Below are positions 55,846-64,000 of a stretch of DNA of 64,000 nucleotides, in pieces. The position numbers were made by a program, and so were the translations under genes. Below the pieces are notes generated by a model. It was not told the DNA's origin. It saw only the letters and a list, made by a program, of their open reading frames with translations, and ran no database searches. Position 1 is the stretch's first letter. Each line of letters opens with the position of its first letter. Source of the DNA: Pseudomonas hamedanensis (GTDB taxonomy: Bacteria > Pseudomonadota > Gammaproteobacteria > Pseudomonadales > Pseudomonadaceae); assembly GCF_014268595.2 (NCBI RefSeq), contig NZ_CP077091.1, forward strand, positions 766,501 to 830,500. Reading direction: 5' to 3'.

Positions 55846-56874
55846 TCAAGCGCCACGGACCCCAAGGGTCGAGCCCCGCTCAACCAGCACCGGCGCAAAA
55901 TCCACCACCCGCGCCACCTCATCATCGCCGCGCAAACGCCTAAGCAGACACTCAAACGCCCGCGCGCCAATTTCCTGGGTCGGTTGCGCAAGAGCAGTAA
56001 TCCCGCTGCCCACCAAGGGATACCAGTCCAGATCATCCAGCGCGATCAGTCCGACATCCTCAAACAGGCGCACACCGAGCGCGCGCAACACACGAGTCGC
56101 CTCCAGCGCCGCTACGCCGTTGGCGCAAAACAGCGCTTTCGGCCCTGCATCGGTTCGGTTCATAAACGTCTGAAGTTGGCTTTCAAGATCATCACCGGTT
56201 TCAATAACTTCACCGGTTAACCCCGAGCGCTGCGCAACCTGCGCCTGAAAACTGCTGACCCGCTCAATCCGCGAACTGGTGCCGTCGAACGGTTCGGTGA
56301 CCAGCAATAGATCGCGATATCCGCGCTGCTCAAGGTGTGTGAGTGCCATTTCAATCGCTTGCGGGTTGTTCAGCCCGACCATGTCGCTGTCGAGCCCATC
56401 GACTTTGCGATCCACCAGCACCATCGGCATCTCGCGGCGCAACGCGTGTAACTCGTCACGGTGATGGCCAAGCGTGTTCACGATCAGCCCCTCGATGTTG
56501 TACGAGCGCAACAGCGCCAGATGCTGGCGCTCCTGTTCATCATCGCGGTCGGTATTGCACACCACCAGACTGTAACCGTGCGCACGGCAGGCGGTTTCCA
56601 CGCCGTGCATCACTGCAATCGAATAAGGGTTACGGATATCGGCGACCAACATGCCGATCAGACGCGTCCGACCGCGTTTCAGGCCGCGGGCCATTTGGTT
56701 GGGGCGATAGCCGAGTTCGCTGATGGCCTGTTCGATGCGCAGGGCAATGGCATCGGAGAGCAGGGCGCGGTCATCGCCAATGAAGCGCGAAACGCTCGCC
56801 TTGGATACGCCGGCGCGTTCGGCGACATCAAGCATGGTCACGCGACTGCGCTGGGCGATGGAAAAATCATTCAC
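55846..56874 (-). CDS. ptxS: LacI-family regulator PtxS
   Basis: A 342-aa repressor with an N-terminal LacI HTH (TMLDVAERAGVSKASVSRFI, residues 13-33) and a sugar-binding domain (about 65-340). It lies just upstream of kguEKTD on the same strand, and identical palindromes precede both transcription units, so it is PtxS, autoregulated and released by 2-ketogluconate. The start at 56874 is the family start. Confidence 0.93.
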   Translation of the reverse strand: MNDFSIAQRSRVTMLDVAERAGVSKASVSRFIGDDRALLSDAIALRIEQAISELGYRPNQMARGLKRGRTRLIGMLVADIRNPYSIAVMHGVETACRAHGYSLVVCNTDRDDEQERQHLALLRSYNIEGLIVNTLGHHRDELHALRREMPMVLVDRKVDGLDSDMVGLNNPQAIEMALTHLEQRGYRDLLLVTEPFDGTSSRIERVSSFQAQVAQRSGLTGEVIETGDDLESQLQTFMNRTDAGPKALFCANGVAALEATRVLRALGVRLFEDVGLIALDDLDWYPLVGSGITALAQPTQEIGARAFECLLRRLRGDDEVARVVDFAPVLVERGSTLGVRGA

Positions 56875-56925
56875 GGTCTGAAACCTTGTTATTGGATTTA
56901 TAGGGTGTCAGTGACTGAAAGGCAC

Positions 56926-56939
56926 TGAAACCGGTTTCA
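56926..56939. promoter_or_regulatory. PtxS operator at the ptxS promoter
   Basis: A second exact TGAAACCGGTTTCA, 52 bp upstream of the ptxS start, indicating autorepression. Confidence 0.92.
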
Positions 56940-57017
56940 GGAAACACCAAAAACAAATCCATCGTCAAGTGAATGATCGCCTGACCTCCACCCGACGCCG
57001 ACGGGCGGGGTTAACGG

Positions 57018-57659
57018 TCAGCCGAGCAAACCTGCCGCGATATTGATGGAGAAGCCCAGGATTGCGGTGTTGAACACGAAGCCGATCAAGGATTGCGCCA
57101 AAACGATTTTGCGCAGCTCCCGTGTGGCGACGCCGACATCTGCAGTCTGCACGGCCACGCCAATCGTGAACGAGAAGTACAGGAAGTCCCAGTAATTGGG
57201 CGTGGTCAGCCCTTCAGCGAAGCGTAGCGCGGGTTCCCTGCCGTCCCAGGTGTAGTAGAGGCGCGCGTAATGTACGCAGAAAATCACCCCGATCAGTAAC
57301 CATGAACCGATAACGGTCAACGCAGTGAAGCCGTAGTGAAGCAATTTTCGCGAGCTTTCCAGGTCCTTGCTGCCGGCCAGTTCTAGGGTAATGGCAGCCA
57401 GGCTCGCCAGCGCGGCGATGCACACCACGAATAGCACCAGGCCCGCATTTTCATCTTCGACTTCGGCGATGCGTTTGACGTCCGGCGCCTTGGCGCGCAC
57501 GGTCAGCCAGAACATCAGGATCAAGTACGCCCAGACACCGGCATTCCAGCCGATGAGGATTTTGCTGACGATCGAATCGGCGGGCGCCAGAAGTCCTGTC
57601 GCGAGGCCGAACAGTGTGGCGGCAGACAAGCGAGGATGGGTGCGGGCTAGGAAGCGCAT
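57018..57659 (-). CDS. DUF1345 membrane protein
   Basis: A 213-aa inner-membrane protein with about five hydrophobic segments; the DUF1345 pattern includes [13 protein letters not shown] near residue 38 and [20 protein letters not shown] near 155. The function of the family is unknown. Monocistronic, between ptxS and the RND pump. Confidence 0.84.
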   Translation of the reverse strand: MRFLARTHPRLSAATLFGLATGLLAPADSIVSKILIGWNAGVWAYLILMFWLTVRAKAPDVKRIAEVEDENAGLVLFVVCIAALASLAAITLELAGSKDLESSRKLLHYGFTALTVIGSWLLIGVIFCVHYARLYYTWDGREPALRFAEGLTTPNYWDFLYFSFTIGVAVQTADVGVATRELRKIVLAQSLIGFVFNTAILGFSINIAAGLLG

Positions 57660-57740
57660 GGGGACTCGATGGGCCAGGGCGGTTCAGATACCTTAGCCCA
57701 GCGATGTGAGGTGTGACTAGAATGCTGGCTGTATGCAAAT

Positions 57741-57834
57741 CCTGTGGGAGCGAGCCTGCTCGCGAAGACGTCGGTGGATTCGACATCAATGTTGGCAGAC
57801 CGGATGCATTCGCGAGCAGGCTCGCTCCCACAGG
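57741..57834. repeat. REPIN downstream of the RND permease gene
   Basis: Forward arm GTGGGAGCGAGCCTGCTCGC and inverse arm ATTCGCGAGCAGGCTCGCTC, spacer about 40 bp. It starts about 7 bp after the permease stop codon, where it may act as the 3' hairpin of the message. Confidence 0.92.
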
Positions 57835-57839
57835 TTCGA

Positions 57840-60800
57840 TCAGTGATGCTTGGTCAATCGCCGCACGAGCTTCATCACGACGACAAAGAACACCGGCACG
57901 AAGATCACCGCCAATGTTGCGGTGATCATCCCGCCGATCACGCCGGTGCCGATTGCCTGCTGACTTGCCGAACTGGCACCCGTGGCAATGGCCAACGGTA
58001 CTACGCCAAGAATGAACGCCAGCGAGGTCATGACGATCGGCCGCAGACGCAAACGCGCTGCTTGCAACGTCGCGTCGATCAGATCGTGACCTTCGTCGTA
58101 CAGGCTCTTGGCGAATTCGATGATCAGGATGGCGTTCTTCGCTGACAGGCCAATGATGGTGATCAAGCCAACCTTGAAGAACACATCGTTGGGCATCCCG
58201 CGCAGCGTCACTGCCAGCACCGCGCCAAGCACGCCCAGCGGGACTACGAGCAACACCGAAGTCGGGATTGACCAGCTCTCATAAAGCGCCGCCAGACACA
58301 GGAACACCACCAGCAACGACAACCCGAGCAGTATCGGCGCCTGGTTGCCGGACAAGCGTTCCTGCAACGACAAACCGGTCCATTCCTGGCCCAGACCTGT
58401 CGGCCCCTGCGCAACCAGACGTTCGATTTCCGCCATCGCCTCACCGGTGCTGTGCCCCGCAGACGGTTCGCCGGAGATCGCAATCGCCGGGTAGCCGTTG
58501 TATCGGGTCAACTGCGCCGGGCCTTGAATCCAGTTGGCCTGGACAAATGCCGACAGCGGCACCATGTTCCCGGCGTTGTTGCGCACGTGCATTTTCAGCA
58601 AATCATCGACCTGACTGCGCTGGTCGCCCTCAGCCTGCACCACCACGCGCTGCATGCGGCCCTGATTGGGAAAGTCGTTGATGTAGCTGGAACCCACAGC
58701 AGTGGACAGCACGTTACCAATGTCGGCGAACGATACGCCCAAGGCGTTGGCCTGCTTGCGATCGACGATCAATTGCACTTGCGGCGCTTCGGCCAGTGCG
58801 CTTTCACGCACATTCATTAATACTGGACTCTTTTCCGCGGCGGCGAGCAGTTCCGTGCGCGCCTGCATCAAGGTCGCGTGGCCGAGGCCGCCGCGATCCT
58901 GCAAGCGAAACTCGAAACCACTCGACGTACCGAGACCGTCCACGGGTGGCGGCAGCACTGAGAAGGCCATGGCGTCCTTGATCTGGCTCAGGGCAGCGTT
59001 GGCACGATCGGCAATCGAGCTTGCGGTATCGTCAGTGCCACGTTCCGACCAATCCTTCAGCGTAGAAAACGCCAGCGCCGCGTTCTGCCCGCTGCCGGAG
59101 AAGCTGAAACCGAGAATCACCACGCTGTCACTGATACCCGGTTCGCCGGCGTTATGCGCTTCAAGCTGTTCGGCCACTTGCACCGTGCGGTTTTTGGTTG
59201 CGCCGGGCGGCAATTGAATATCGGTGATGGTGTAACCCTGGTCTTCCGTCGGCAGAAACGAGGAGGGCAGGCGCGAAAAACACAGTCCCAGACCCACCAG
59301 CAGCACAACGTAGATCAACAGGTAGCGACCGGTGCGTTTCAGTGCATACCCGACCCAGCCCTGATAGCGATCGGTCAAGTGCTCGAAACGCCGATTGAAC
59401 CAGCCGAAGAATCCGGCCTTCTCGTGATGCTCGCCCTTGGCGACAGGCTTGAGCAATGTCGCGCACAGTGCTGGCGTCAAGGTCAGGGCGAGGAATGCCG
59501 AGAACAGAATCGAGGTCGCCATCGACAGCGAAAACTGCTGATAGATCACCCCGACCGAACCTTGCATGAACGCCATCGGGATAAACACCGCGACCAGCAC
59601 CAGGGTGATGCCGATAATCGCACCGGTAATCTGCGTCATTGCCTTGCGTGTGGCTTCCTTGGGCGACAGGCCTTCGGTAGTCATGATGCGCTCGACGTTC
59701 TCGACCACGACGATCGCATCGTCCACCAGAATGCCGATGGCGAGCACCATGCCGAACATGGTCAGCACGTTGATCGAGAAGCCCAGAGCCAGCATGGTCG
59801 CAAAAGTACCCATCAGAGCGACCGGCACCACCAGCGTCGGGATCAGCGTGTAGCGCACGTTCTGCAGGAACAGGAACATCACCGCGAACACCAGCAGCAT
59901 CGCTTCGCCGAGGGTGTAAACCACTTTGGTGATCGAGACCTTGACGAACGGTGAGGTGTCGTAGGGGATCTTGTATTCCACGCCTGCCGGGAAGTAACGC
60001 GCCAGCTCATCCATTTTTGCCCGCACCAGCGTTGCGGTGTTCAGCGCATTGGCGCCCGGCGACAACTGCACGCCGACGGCGGTGGAGGGCTTGCCGTTCA
60101 ACCGCGTGCCGAACTGGTATTCCTGACTGCCGATTTCGACGCGCGCCACGTCACCGATGCGCACGATTGAACCGTCGCGATTGGCCTTGAGCACGATGTC
60201 GGCGAACTCTTGCGGCGTCGACAACTGGCCCTTGACCAGAATCGTCGCGGTGATTTCCTGCGACGAGGGCGACGGCAGATCGCCGATGCTGCCCGCCGAA
60301 ACCTGAGCGTTCTGCGCAACGATGGCTTCGTTGACGTCAGCCGGGGTCAGGTTGAAGGCAATCAGTTTCTGCGGATCGATCCAGATGCGCATGGCCCGCT
60401 CGGCGCCATACAACTGTGCCTTGCCGACGCCGTCGAGACGCTTGATTTCGTTCATCACGTTACGCGCCAGATAATCGCTGAGCGCTACGTCATCGAGCTT
60501 GCCGTCGCTGGAGGTCAGGGTGATCAGCAACAGGAAGCCGGACGAGACTTTCTCGACCTGCAAGCCTTGCTGATTGACCGCTTGCGGCAGGCGTGACTCG
60601 ACCACCTTGAGACGGTTTTGCACATCGACCTGCGCCAGTTCCGGGTTGGTGCCGGGCTGGAACGTCGCTTTGATCGTCGCGCTGCCGAGGCTGCTCTGCG
60701 ATTCGAAGTACAGCAGGTGATCGGCGCCGTTGAGTTCTTCCTCGATCAGGCTGACCACGCTTTCATCGACGGTCTGCGCCGAAGCGCCCGGGTACACGGC

Positions 60801-60938
60801 ATAAATTTCAATCTGCGGCGGCGCGACATCGGGGTACTGCGCCACCGGCAACTGCGGGATGGCCAGCGCACCGGCCAACAGGATGAACAACGCGACAACC
60901 CAGGCGAACACCGGGCGGTCGATAAAGAACTGCGGCAT
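57840..60938 (-). CDS. RND multidrug efflux transporter permease (HAE1 family)
   Basis: A 1032-aa trimeric inner-membrane proton/drug antiporter. It begins MPQFFIDRPVFAWVVALFI and has the proton-relay region GILVDDAIVVVENVERIM near 400, two large periplasmic loops, and a second half starting near 535. It follows the adaptor gene with a 15-bp gap. No outer-membrane factor gene accompanies the pair, so it probably borrows a TolC/OprM-type channel, as MexJK does. The specificity is unknown. Confidence 0.94.
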   Translation of the reverse strand: MPQFFIDRPVFAWVVALFILLAGALAIPQLPVAQYPDVAPPQIEIYAVYPGASAQTVDESVVSLIEEELNGADHLLYFESQSSLGSATIKATFQPGTNPELAQVDVQNRLKVVESRLPQAVNQQGLQVEKVSSGFLLLITLTSSDGKLDDVALSDYLARNVMNEIKRLDGVGKAQLYGAERAMRIWIDPQKLIAFNLTPADVNEAIVAQNAQVSAGSIGDLPSPSSQEITATILVKGQLSTPQEFADIVLKANRDGSIVRIGDVARVEIGSQEYQFGTRLNGKPSTAVGVQLSPGANALNTATLVRAKMDELARYFPAGVEYKIPYDTSPFVKVSITKVVYTLGEAMLLVFAVMFLFLQNVRYTLIPTLVVPVALMGTFATMLALGFSINVLTMFGMVLAIGILVDDAIVVVENVERIMTTEGLSPKEATRKAMTQITGAIIGITLVLVAVFIPMAFMQGSVGVIYQQFSLSMATSILFSAFLALTLTPALCATLLKPVAKGEHHEKAGFFGWFNRRFEHLTDRYQGWVGYALKRTGRYLLIYVVLLVGLGLCFSRLPSSFLPTEDQGYTITDIQLPPGATKNRTVQVAEQLEAHNAGEPGISDSVVILGFSFSGSGQNAALAFSTLKDWSERGTDDTASSIADRANAALSQIKDAMAFSVLPPPVDGLGTSSGFEFRLQDRGGLGHATLMQARTELLAAAEKSPVLMNVRESALAEAPQVQLIVDRKQANALGVSFADIGNVLSTAVGSSYINDFPNQGRMQRVVVQAEGDQRSQVDDLLKMHVRNNAGNMVPLSAFVQANWIQGPAQLTRYNGYPAIAISGEPSAGHSTGEAMAEIERLVAQGPTGLGQEWTGLSLQERLSGNQAPILLGLSLLVVFLCLAALYESWSIPTSVLLVVPLGVLGAVLAVTLRGMPNDVFFKVGLITIIGLSAKNAILIIEFAKSLYDEGHDLIDATLQAARLRLRPIVMTSLAFILGVVPLAIATGASSASQQAIGTGVIGGMITATLAVIFVPVFFVVVMKLVRRLTKHH

Positions 60939-60953
60939 AAAAAAGCGTCCTGC

Positions 60954-62111
60954 TTACTGACCAGAAGTCTGGGCGAGTGGAAGAGGGGTTTCGTCGATCT
61001 GCACTTTTTCGCCGGGACGGGCATGTTGCAGGCCTTCGGTGATGATGCGGTCGCCGGGCTTGAGGCCGCCGGTAACAATCCAGCGATTGTTCTGCACCGC
61101 GCCCAGTTGCACCGGTTGCAGCGCCACACGCAGTTGCTCATCAACCGTCAGCACCTGGGCAACGCCGGCGCTGTCACGCTGTACGGCCCGTTGCGGCACG
61201 GTGATGCCGTTCTGGATAGTTGCTTGCTCGAGACGTACACGGATGAAACTGCCCGGCAACAGGTCGAGATCCGGATTGGGGAATTCGCTGCGCAGAATGA
61301 TCTGCCCGGTGCCCGGATCGACCGTGATGTCGCTGAATAGCAGTTTGCCCGGTAGCGGGTAGAGGCTGCCGTCATCCTGAATCAGCGTGGCTTTGACCTG
61401 ATCCCGGCCGACTTCCTGCAACTGCCCGGAGCGGAATGCGCGGCGCAGCTCGTTGAGTTCACGGGTCGATTGAGTCAGGTCGGCGTGGATCGGGTCGAGC
61501 TGCTGGATCAGTGCCAGCGGCGTGGTTTCGTTCTGCCCGACCAGCGCGCCTTCGGTGACCAGTGCGCGACCGATTCGGCCTGAAATAGGCGCGGTAACAG
61601 TGGCATAACCCAGGTTGAGCTTTGCCCGCGCCACCGCGGCTTTGTTGGCCGCAACGTCGGCGGCAGTCTGCCGTGCATTGGCGCGGGCGTTGTCGTAATC
61701 CTGAGCACTGATGGCCTTGTCGTCGATCAACTGCGCATAGCGCTGCTCCTGCAATTTTGCCTGGAAGGCGTTGGCCTCTGCTTTGCGCAGCGCTGCTTCG
61801 GCGCTATCGAGGTCTGCCTTGAATGGCGCCGGGTCGATGCGAAACAGCACCTCGCCCTGTTTGACGTCGCTGCCTTCGCGGAACACGCGTTGCAACACCA
61901 CACCGGCGACCCTTGCACGCACTTCGGCGATCCGTGGCGCGGCGATGCGCCCGCTCAGTTCACTGCTGATGGACAGAGGGCGGGCCTGGAGGGTCTCGAT
62001 GCGCACGGTCGCTGGCGGCGTCTGTTGTTCGGCGTTCGAGGATGAGTCACAGGCGCCCAGCGACAGCGCCATTGCGATCAGGCCGAGCCCGGCCAGCAGT
62101 TTCTTCGACAT
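60954..62111 (-). CDS. RND efflux periplasmic adaptor subunit (lipoprotein)
   Basis: A 385-aa membrane-fusion protein with lipoprotein signal MSKKLLAGLGLIAMALSLGAC (lipobox LGAC). It has the HlyD-type barrel-sandwich (RVAGVVLQRVFREGSDVKQGEVLFRID near 69), a long alpha hairpin (about 95-175) and a beta-barrel with GQIILRSEFPNPD near 250. ATG at 62111 with GGGGG upstream; a TTG two codons earlier is less likely. It joins the permease to an outer-membrane channel. Confidence 0.94.
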   Translation of the reverse strand: MSKKLLAGLGLIAMALSLGACDSSSNAEQQTPPATVRIETLQARPLSISSELSGRIAAPRIAEVRARVAGVVLQRVFREGSDVKQGEVLFRIDPAPFKADLDSAEAALRKAEANAFQAKLQEQRYAQLIDDKAISAQDYDNARANARQTAADVAANKAAVARAKLNLGYATVTAPISGRIGRALVTEGALVGQNETTPLALIQQLDPIHADLTQSTRELNELRRAFRSGQLQEVGRDQVKATLIQDDGSLYPLPGKLLFSDITVDPGTGQIILRSEFPNPDLDLLPGSFIRVRLEQATIQNGITVPQRAVQRDSAGVAQVLTVDEQLRVALQPVQLGAVQNNRWIVTGGLKPGDRIITEGLQHARPGEKVQIDETPLPLAQTSGQ

Positions 62112-62265
62112 GTACAACCCCCAATATTGATGGCCGCATCCTACGGCCAGACGAGGAGGTTAGCGGTGAAGCTTTGTAGCTGCTGTGTGAAATTGTGTAA
62201 GGGTTTTGCTCAGGGGCGGGTGAGGACGTATATCCTGCAGGCCTGAAATTTATTGCGACAGTTCG

Positions 62266-62336
62266 ATCGCTTTCGCGAGCAGGCTCGCTCCCACATTTGT
62301 CTACGATGTCCTGTGGGAGCGAGCCTGCTCGCGAAT
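62266..62336. repeat. REPIN in the pump/two-component divergent region
   Basis: Inverse arm CTTTCGCGAGCAGGCTCGCTC and forward arm GTGGGAGCGAGCCTGCTCGC separated by about 25 bp. It lies within the 263-bp region between the adaptor and response-regulator starts, close to the regulator's start. Confidence 0.92.
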
Positions 62337-62374
62337 GAGCCCTGACTGTCGCCACTGCATCTTCTGGAACACCC

Positions 62375-63076
62375 ATGCCCAACATCCTCCTGGTCGAAGA
62401 CGACACCGCCCTCGCCGAACTGATCTCCAGCTACCTGGAACGCAACGGTTACTCCGTCAGCGTCATCGGCCGTGGCGACCACGTGCGCGAGCGGGCGCGG
62501 ATCAATCCGCCGGATCTGGTGATCCTCGACCTGATGCTGCCGGGGCTGGATGGCCTGCAAGTCTGCCGCTTGCTGCGCGCGGATTCGGCGATGCTGCCGA
62601 TTCTGATGCTCACCGCCCGCGACGACAGCCACGACCAGGTGCTGGGCCTGGAAATGGGCGCCGACGATTACGTTACCAAGCCGTGCGAGCCGCGGGTGTT
62701 GCTGGCCCGGGTGCGGACGTTGTTGCGCCGCAGCAGTCTCGGCGAACCGTTGACGGTCAACGACCGCATCGTCATGGGCAACCTGTGCATCGACCTGTCC
62801 GAACGCACCGTCACCTGGCGCGAGCAAGCGGTGGAACTGTCCAGCGGTGAGTACAACTTGCTGGTGGTGCTCGCCCGGCATGCCGGCGAGGTGCTCAGCC
62901 GCGACCAGATTCTGCAACGCTTGCGCGGTATCGAATTCAACGGCACTGACCGCTCGGTGGACGTGGCGATTTCCAAGCTGCGGCGCAAGTTCGACGATCA
63001 CGCGGGCGAGGCGCGCAAGATCAAGACTGTGTGGGGCAAAGGCTACCTCTTCAGCCGCTCCGAATGGGAATGCTGA
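62375..63076 (+). CDS. OmpR-family response regulator (RstA-like)
   Basis: A 233-aa regulator: receiver domain 1-115 with acidic pair D9/D10, phosphoacceptor D52 in VILDLMLPG, Thr in LTARDD and Lys in DYVTKPCEP; C-terminal winged helix about 130-230 ending VWGKGYLFSRSEWEC. It resembles E. coli RstA and is followed after 4 bp by an RstB-like kinase. Divergent from the RND pump, whose expression it might control. Confidence 0.92.
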   Translation: MPNILLVEDDTALAELISSYLERNGYSVSVIGRGDHVRERARINPPDLVILDLMLPGLDGLQVCRLLRADSAMLPILMLTARDDSHDQVLGLEMGADDYVTKPCEPRVLLARVRTLLRRSSLGEPLTVNDRIVMGNLCIDLSERTVTWREQAVELSSGEYNLLVVLARHAGEVLSRDQILQRLRGIEFNGTDRSVDVAISKLRRKFDDHAGEARKIKTVWGKGYLFSRSEWEC

Positions 63077-63080
63077 GCTG

Positions 63081-64000
63081 ATGTTTCGCATCCTGTTTCG
63101 CCTGTATCTGGTGACGATCGTTTCGTACAGCGCGGCGATTTATCTGGTGCCGGATCTGGTGGTGATGGCCTTCAGGGATCGGTTCGTCACCTATAACCTG
63201 GATTTTTCCCGTGGCCTGCAATCGCTGATCACCAAACAGTTTCATGCTGCACCGCAGGATCAGTGGCCAACCATTGCGGCGACGATGGATAAGGAATTCC
63301 AGCCGCTGCACATAGTGCTGACGCGTATCGACGACGCGGTGTTCACGCCCATCGAGCAGGAGCGCCTGCACCGCGGTGAAAACGTGGTGCGCATCGGCGA
63401 CTGGGGCTGGCGCACGTTGGCGGTCACCCCGCTGAATGATGAGATGGCGGTGCGCATGGTCGTTCCGCCCGATCCCATGGACGTCGATTTGTTGTACTGG
63501 AGCATCAACGTGCTGATCGGCGCGACACTACTCGGCTGCCTGCTGCTCTGGCTGCGTCCGCACTGGCGCGATCTGGAGCGCCTGAAAAGCACCGCCGAGC
63601 GCTTCGGCAAGGGCCATCTGAGCGAGCGCACCAACATTGCCCCAAGCTCCAACATCGGCAGCCTGGCCAAAGTCTTCGACACCATGGCCGGTGACATCGA
63701 AAACCTCCTGAACCAGCAACGCGACCTGCTCAATGCTGTTTCCCATGAGTTGCGCACGCCGTTGACGCGGCTGGATTTCGGCCTGGCGCTGGCACTGTCC
63801 GATGATTTGCCGGCCCCTAGCCGCGAACGCCTGCAAGGGTTGGTCGCGCATATTCGTGAGCTGGATGAATTGGTTCTGGAGCTGTTGTCTTACAGCCGCT
63901 TGCAGAACCCGGCGCAATTGCCCGAGCGAATCGAGGTGGCGCTGGATGAGTTCATCGACAGCATCCTGGGCAGTGTCGACGAGGAGCTGGAATCGCCGGA
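63081..64000 (+). CDS. Sensor histidine kinase (RstB-like), cut by the window edge
   Basis: The frame is open from the ATG at 63081 to the last base, about 306 codons, so the ATPase domain is missing only because the window ends. Visible: TM1 about 5-27, a periplasmic sensor region about 28-140, TM2 about 142-162, HAMP (RPHWRDLERLKSTAERFGKGHLSE type stretch, near 160-215), and the phospho-His in NAVSHELRTPLTRLD near 222. The sequence after TM2 is strongly RstB-like. Partner of the response regulator just upstream. Confidence 0.92.
   Translation, partial: MFRILFRLYLVTIVSYSAAIYLVPDLVVMAFRDRFVTYNLDFSRGLQSLITKQFHAAPQDQWPTIAATMDKEFQPLHIVLTRIDDAVFTPIEQERLHRGENVVRIGDWGWRTLAVTPLNDEMAVRMVVPPDPMDVDLLYWSINVLIGATLLGCLLLWLRPHWRDLERLKSTAERFGKGHLSERTNIAPSSNIGSLAKVFDTMAGDIENLLNQQRDLLNAVSHELRTPLTRLDFGLALALSDDLPAPSRERLQGLVAHIRELDELVLELLSYSRLQNPAQLPERIEVALDEFIDSILGSVDEELESP

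Overview
The window reads as chromosomal DNA from a Pseudomonas of the fluorescens group. Three things support this: the high-GC coding style with open antisense frames; the gene set (xylAFGH/xylR, kguEKTD/ptxS, gor, ahpCF, hpd, MvaU, an aruH-like gene); and about a dozen copies of the Pseudomonas REP doublet (REPIN) whose arms resemble GTGGGAGCGGGCTTGCTCGC. No rRNA, tRNA or CRISPR was seen. One insertion sequence (IS110 family) is present.

Layout. 1-1108: tandem array of eight REPIN units of about 134 bp, running off the left edge. 1.2-8.6 kb: a PuuD-like amidotransferase, then the xylose operon xylAFGH with divergent xylR. 8.6-14.1 kb: two small genes, topoisomerase IB, modABC with a ModE-type operator, and a nitronate monooxygenase. 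14.2-17.8 kb: a large exported Gly/Trp/Tyr-rich protein and an AcuI-type quinone oxidoreductase. 17.8-20.3 kb: an alkylation-repair cluster (2OG oxygenase, alkB, ada) with Ada-box-like sites and an Ada that has lost three of its four zinc cysteines. 20.4-22.4 kb: small proteins and lipoproteins. 22.7-29.5 kb: galU, gor, a KfrA-like/tyrosine recombinase divergent pair, ahpC and ahpF. 29.7-37.6 kb: gloA, an exported protein, mvaU (TTG start), a c-di-GMP phosphodiesterase, a LysR/EamA pair, hpd and rarD. 37.7-43.1 kb: a surface-polysaccharide acyltransferase, an aldo/keto reductase and an Ig-like-domain protein behind an 18-bp perfect palindrome. 43.2-47.2 kb: MFS transporter, CdaR-type regulator and glycerate kinase. 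47.4-51.4 kb: a chemoreceptor, an AruH-like aminotransferase and an IS110-family element inserted inside a REP. 51.5-56.9 kb: the 2-ketogluconate operon kguEKTD and ptxS with two PtxS operators. 57-64 kb: a DUF1345 protein, an RND pump (permease and adaptor) and a divergent RstAB-like two-component system cut by the right edge.

The genes describe sugar and sugar-acid use (xylose, 2-ketogluconate, glycerate or sugar diacids), peroxide and alkylation defence, and efflux. The most interesting signals are the IS110 element whose leader may encode a REP-directed bridge RNA, the zinc-site-less Ada next to Ada-box-like repeats, the tandem REPIN array, a REPIN that supplies the C-terminus of KguK, and the palindrome ahead of the Ig-like gene.
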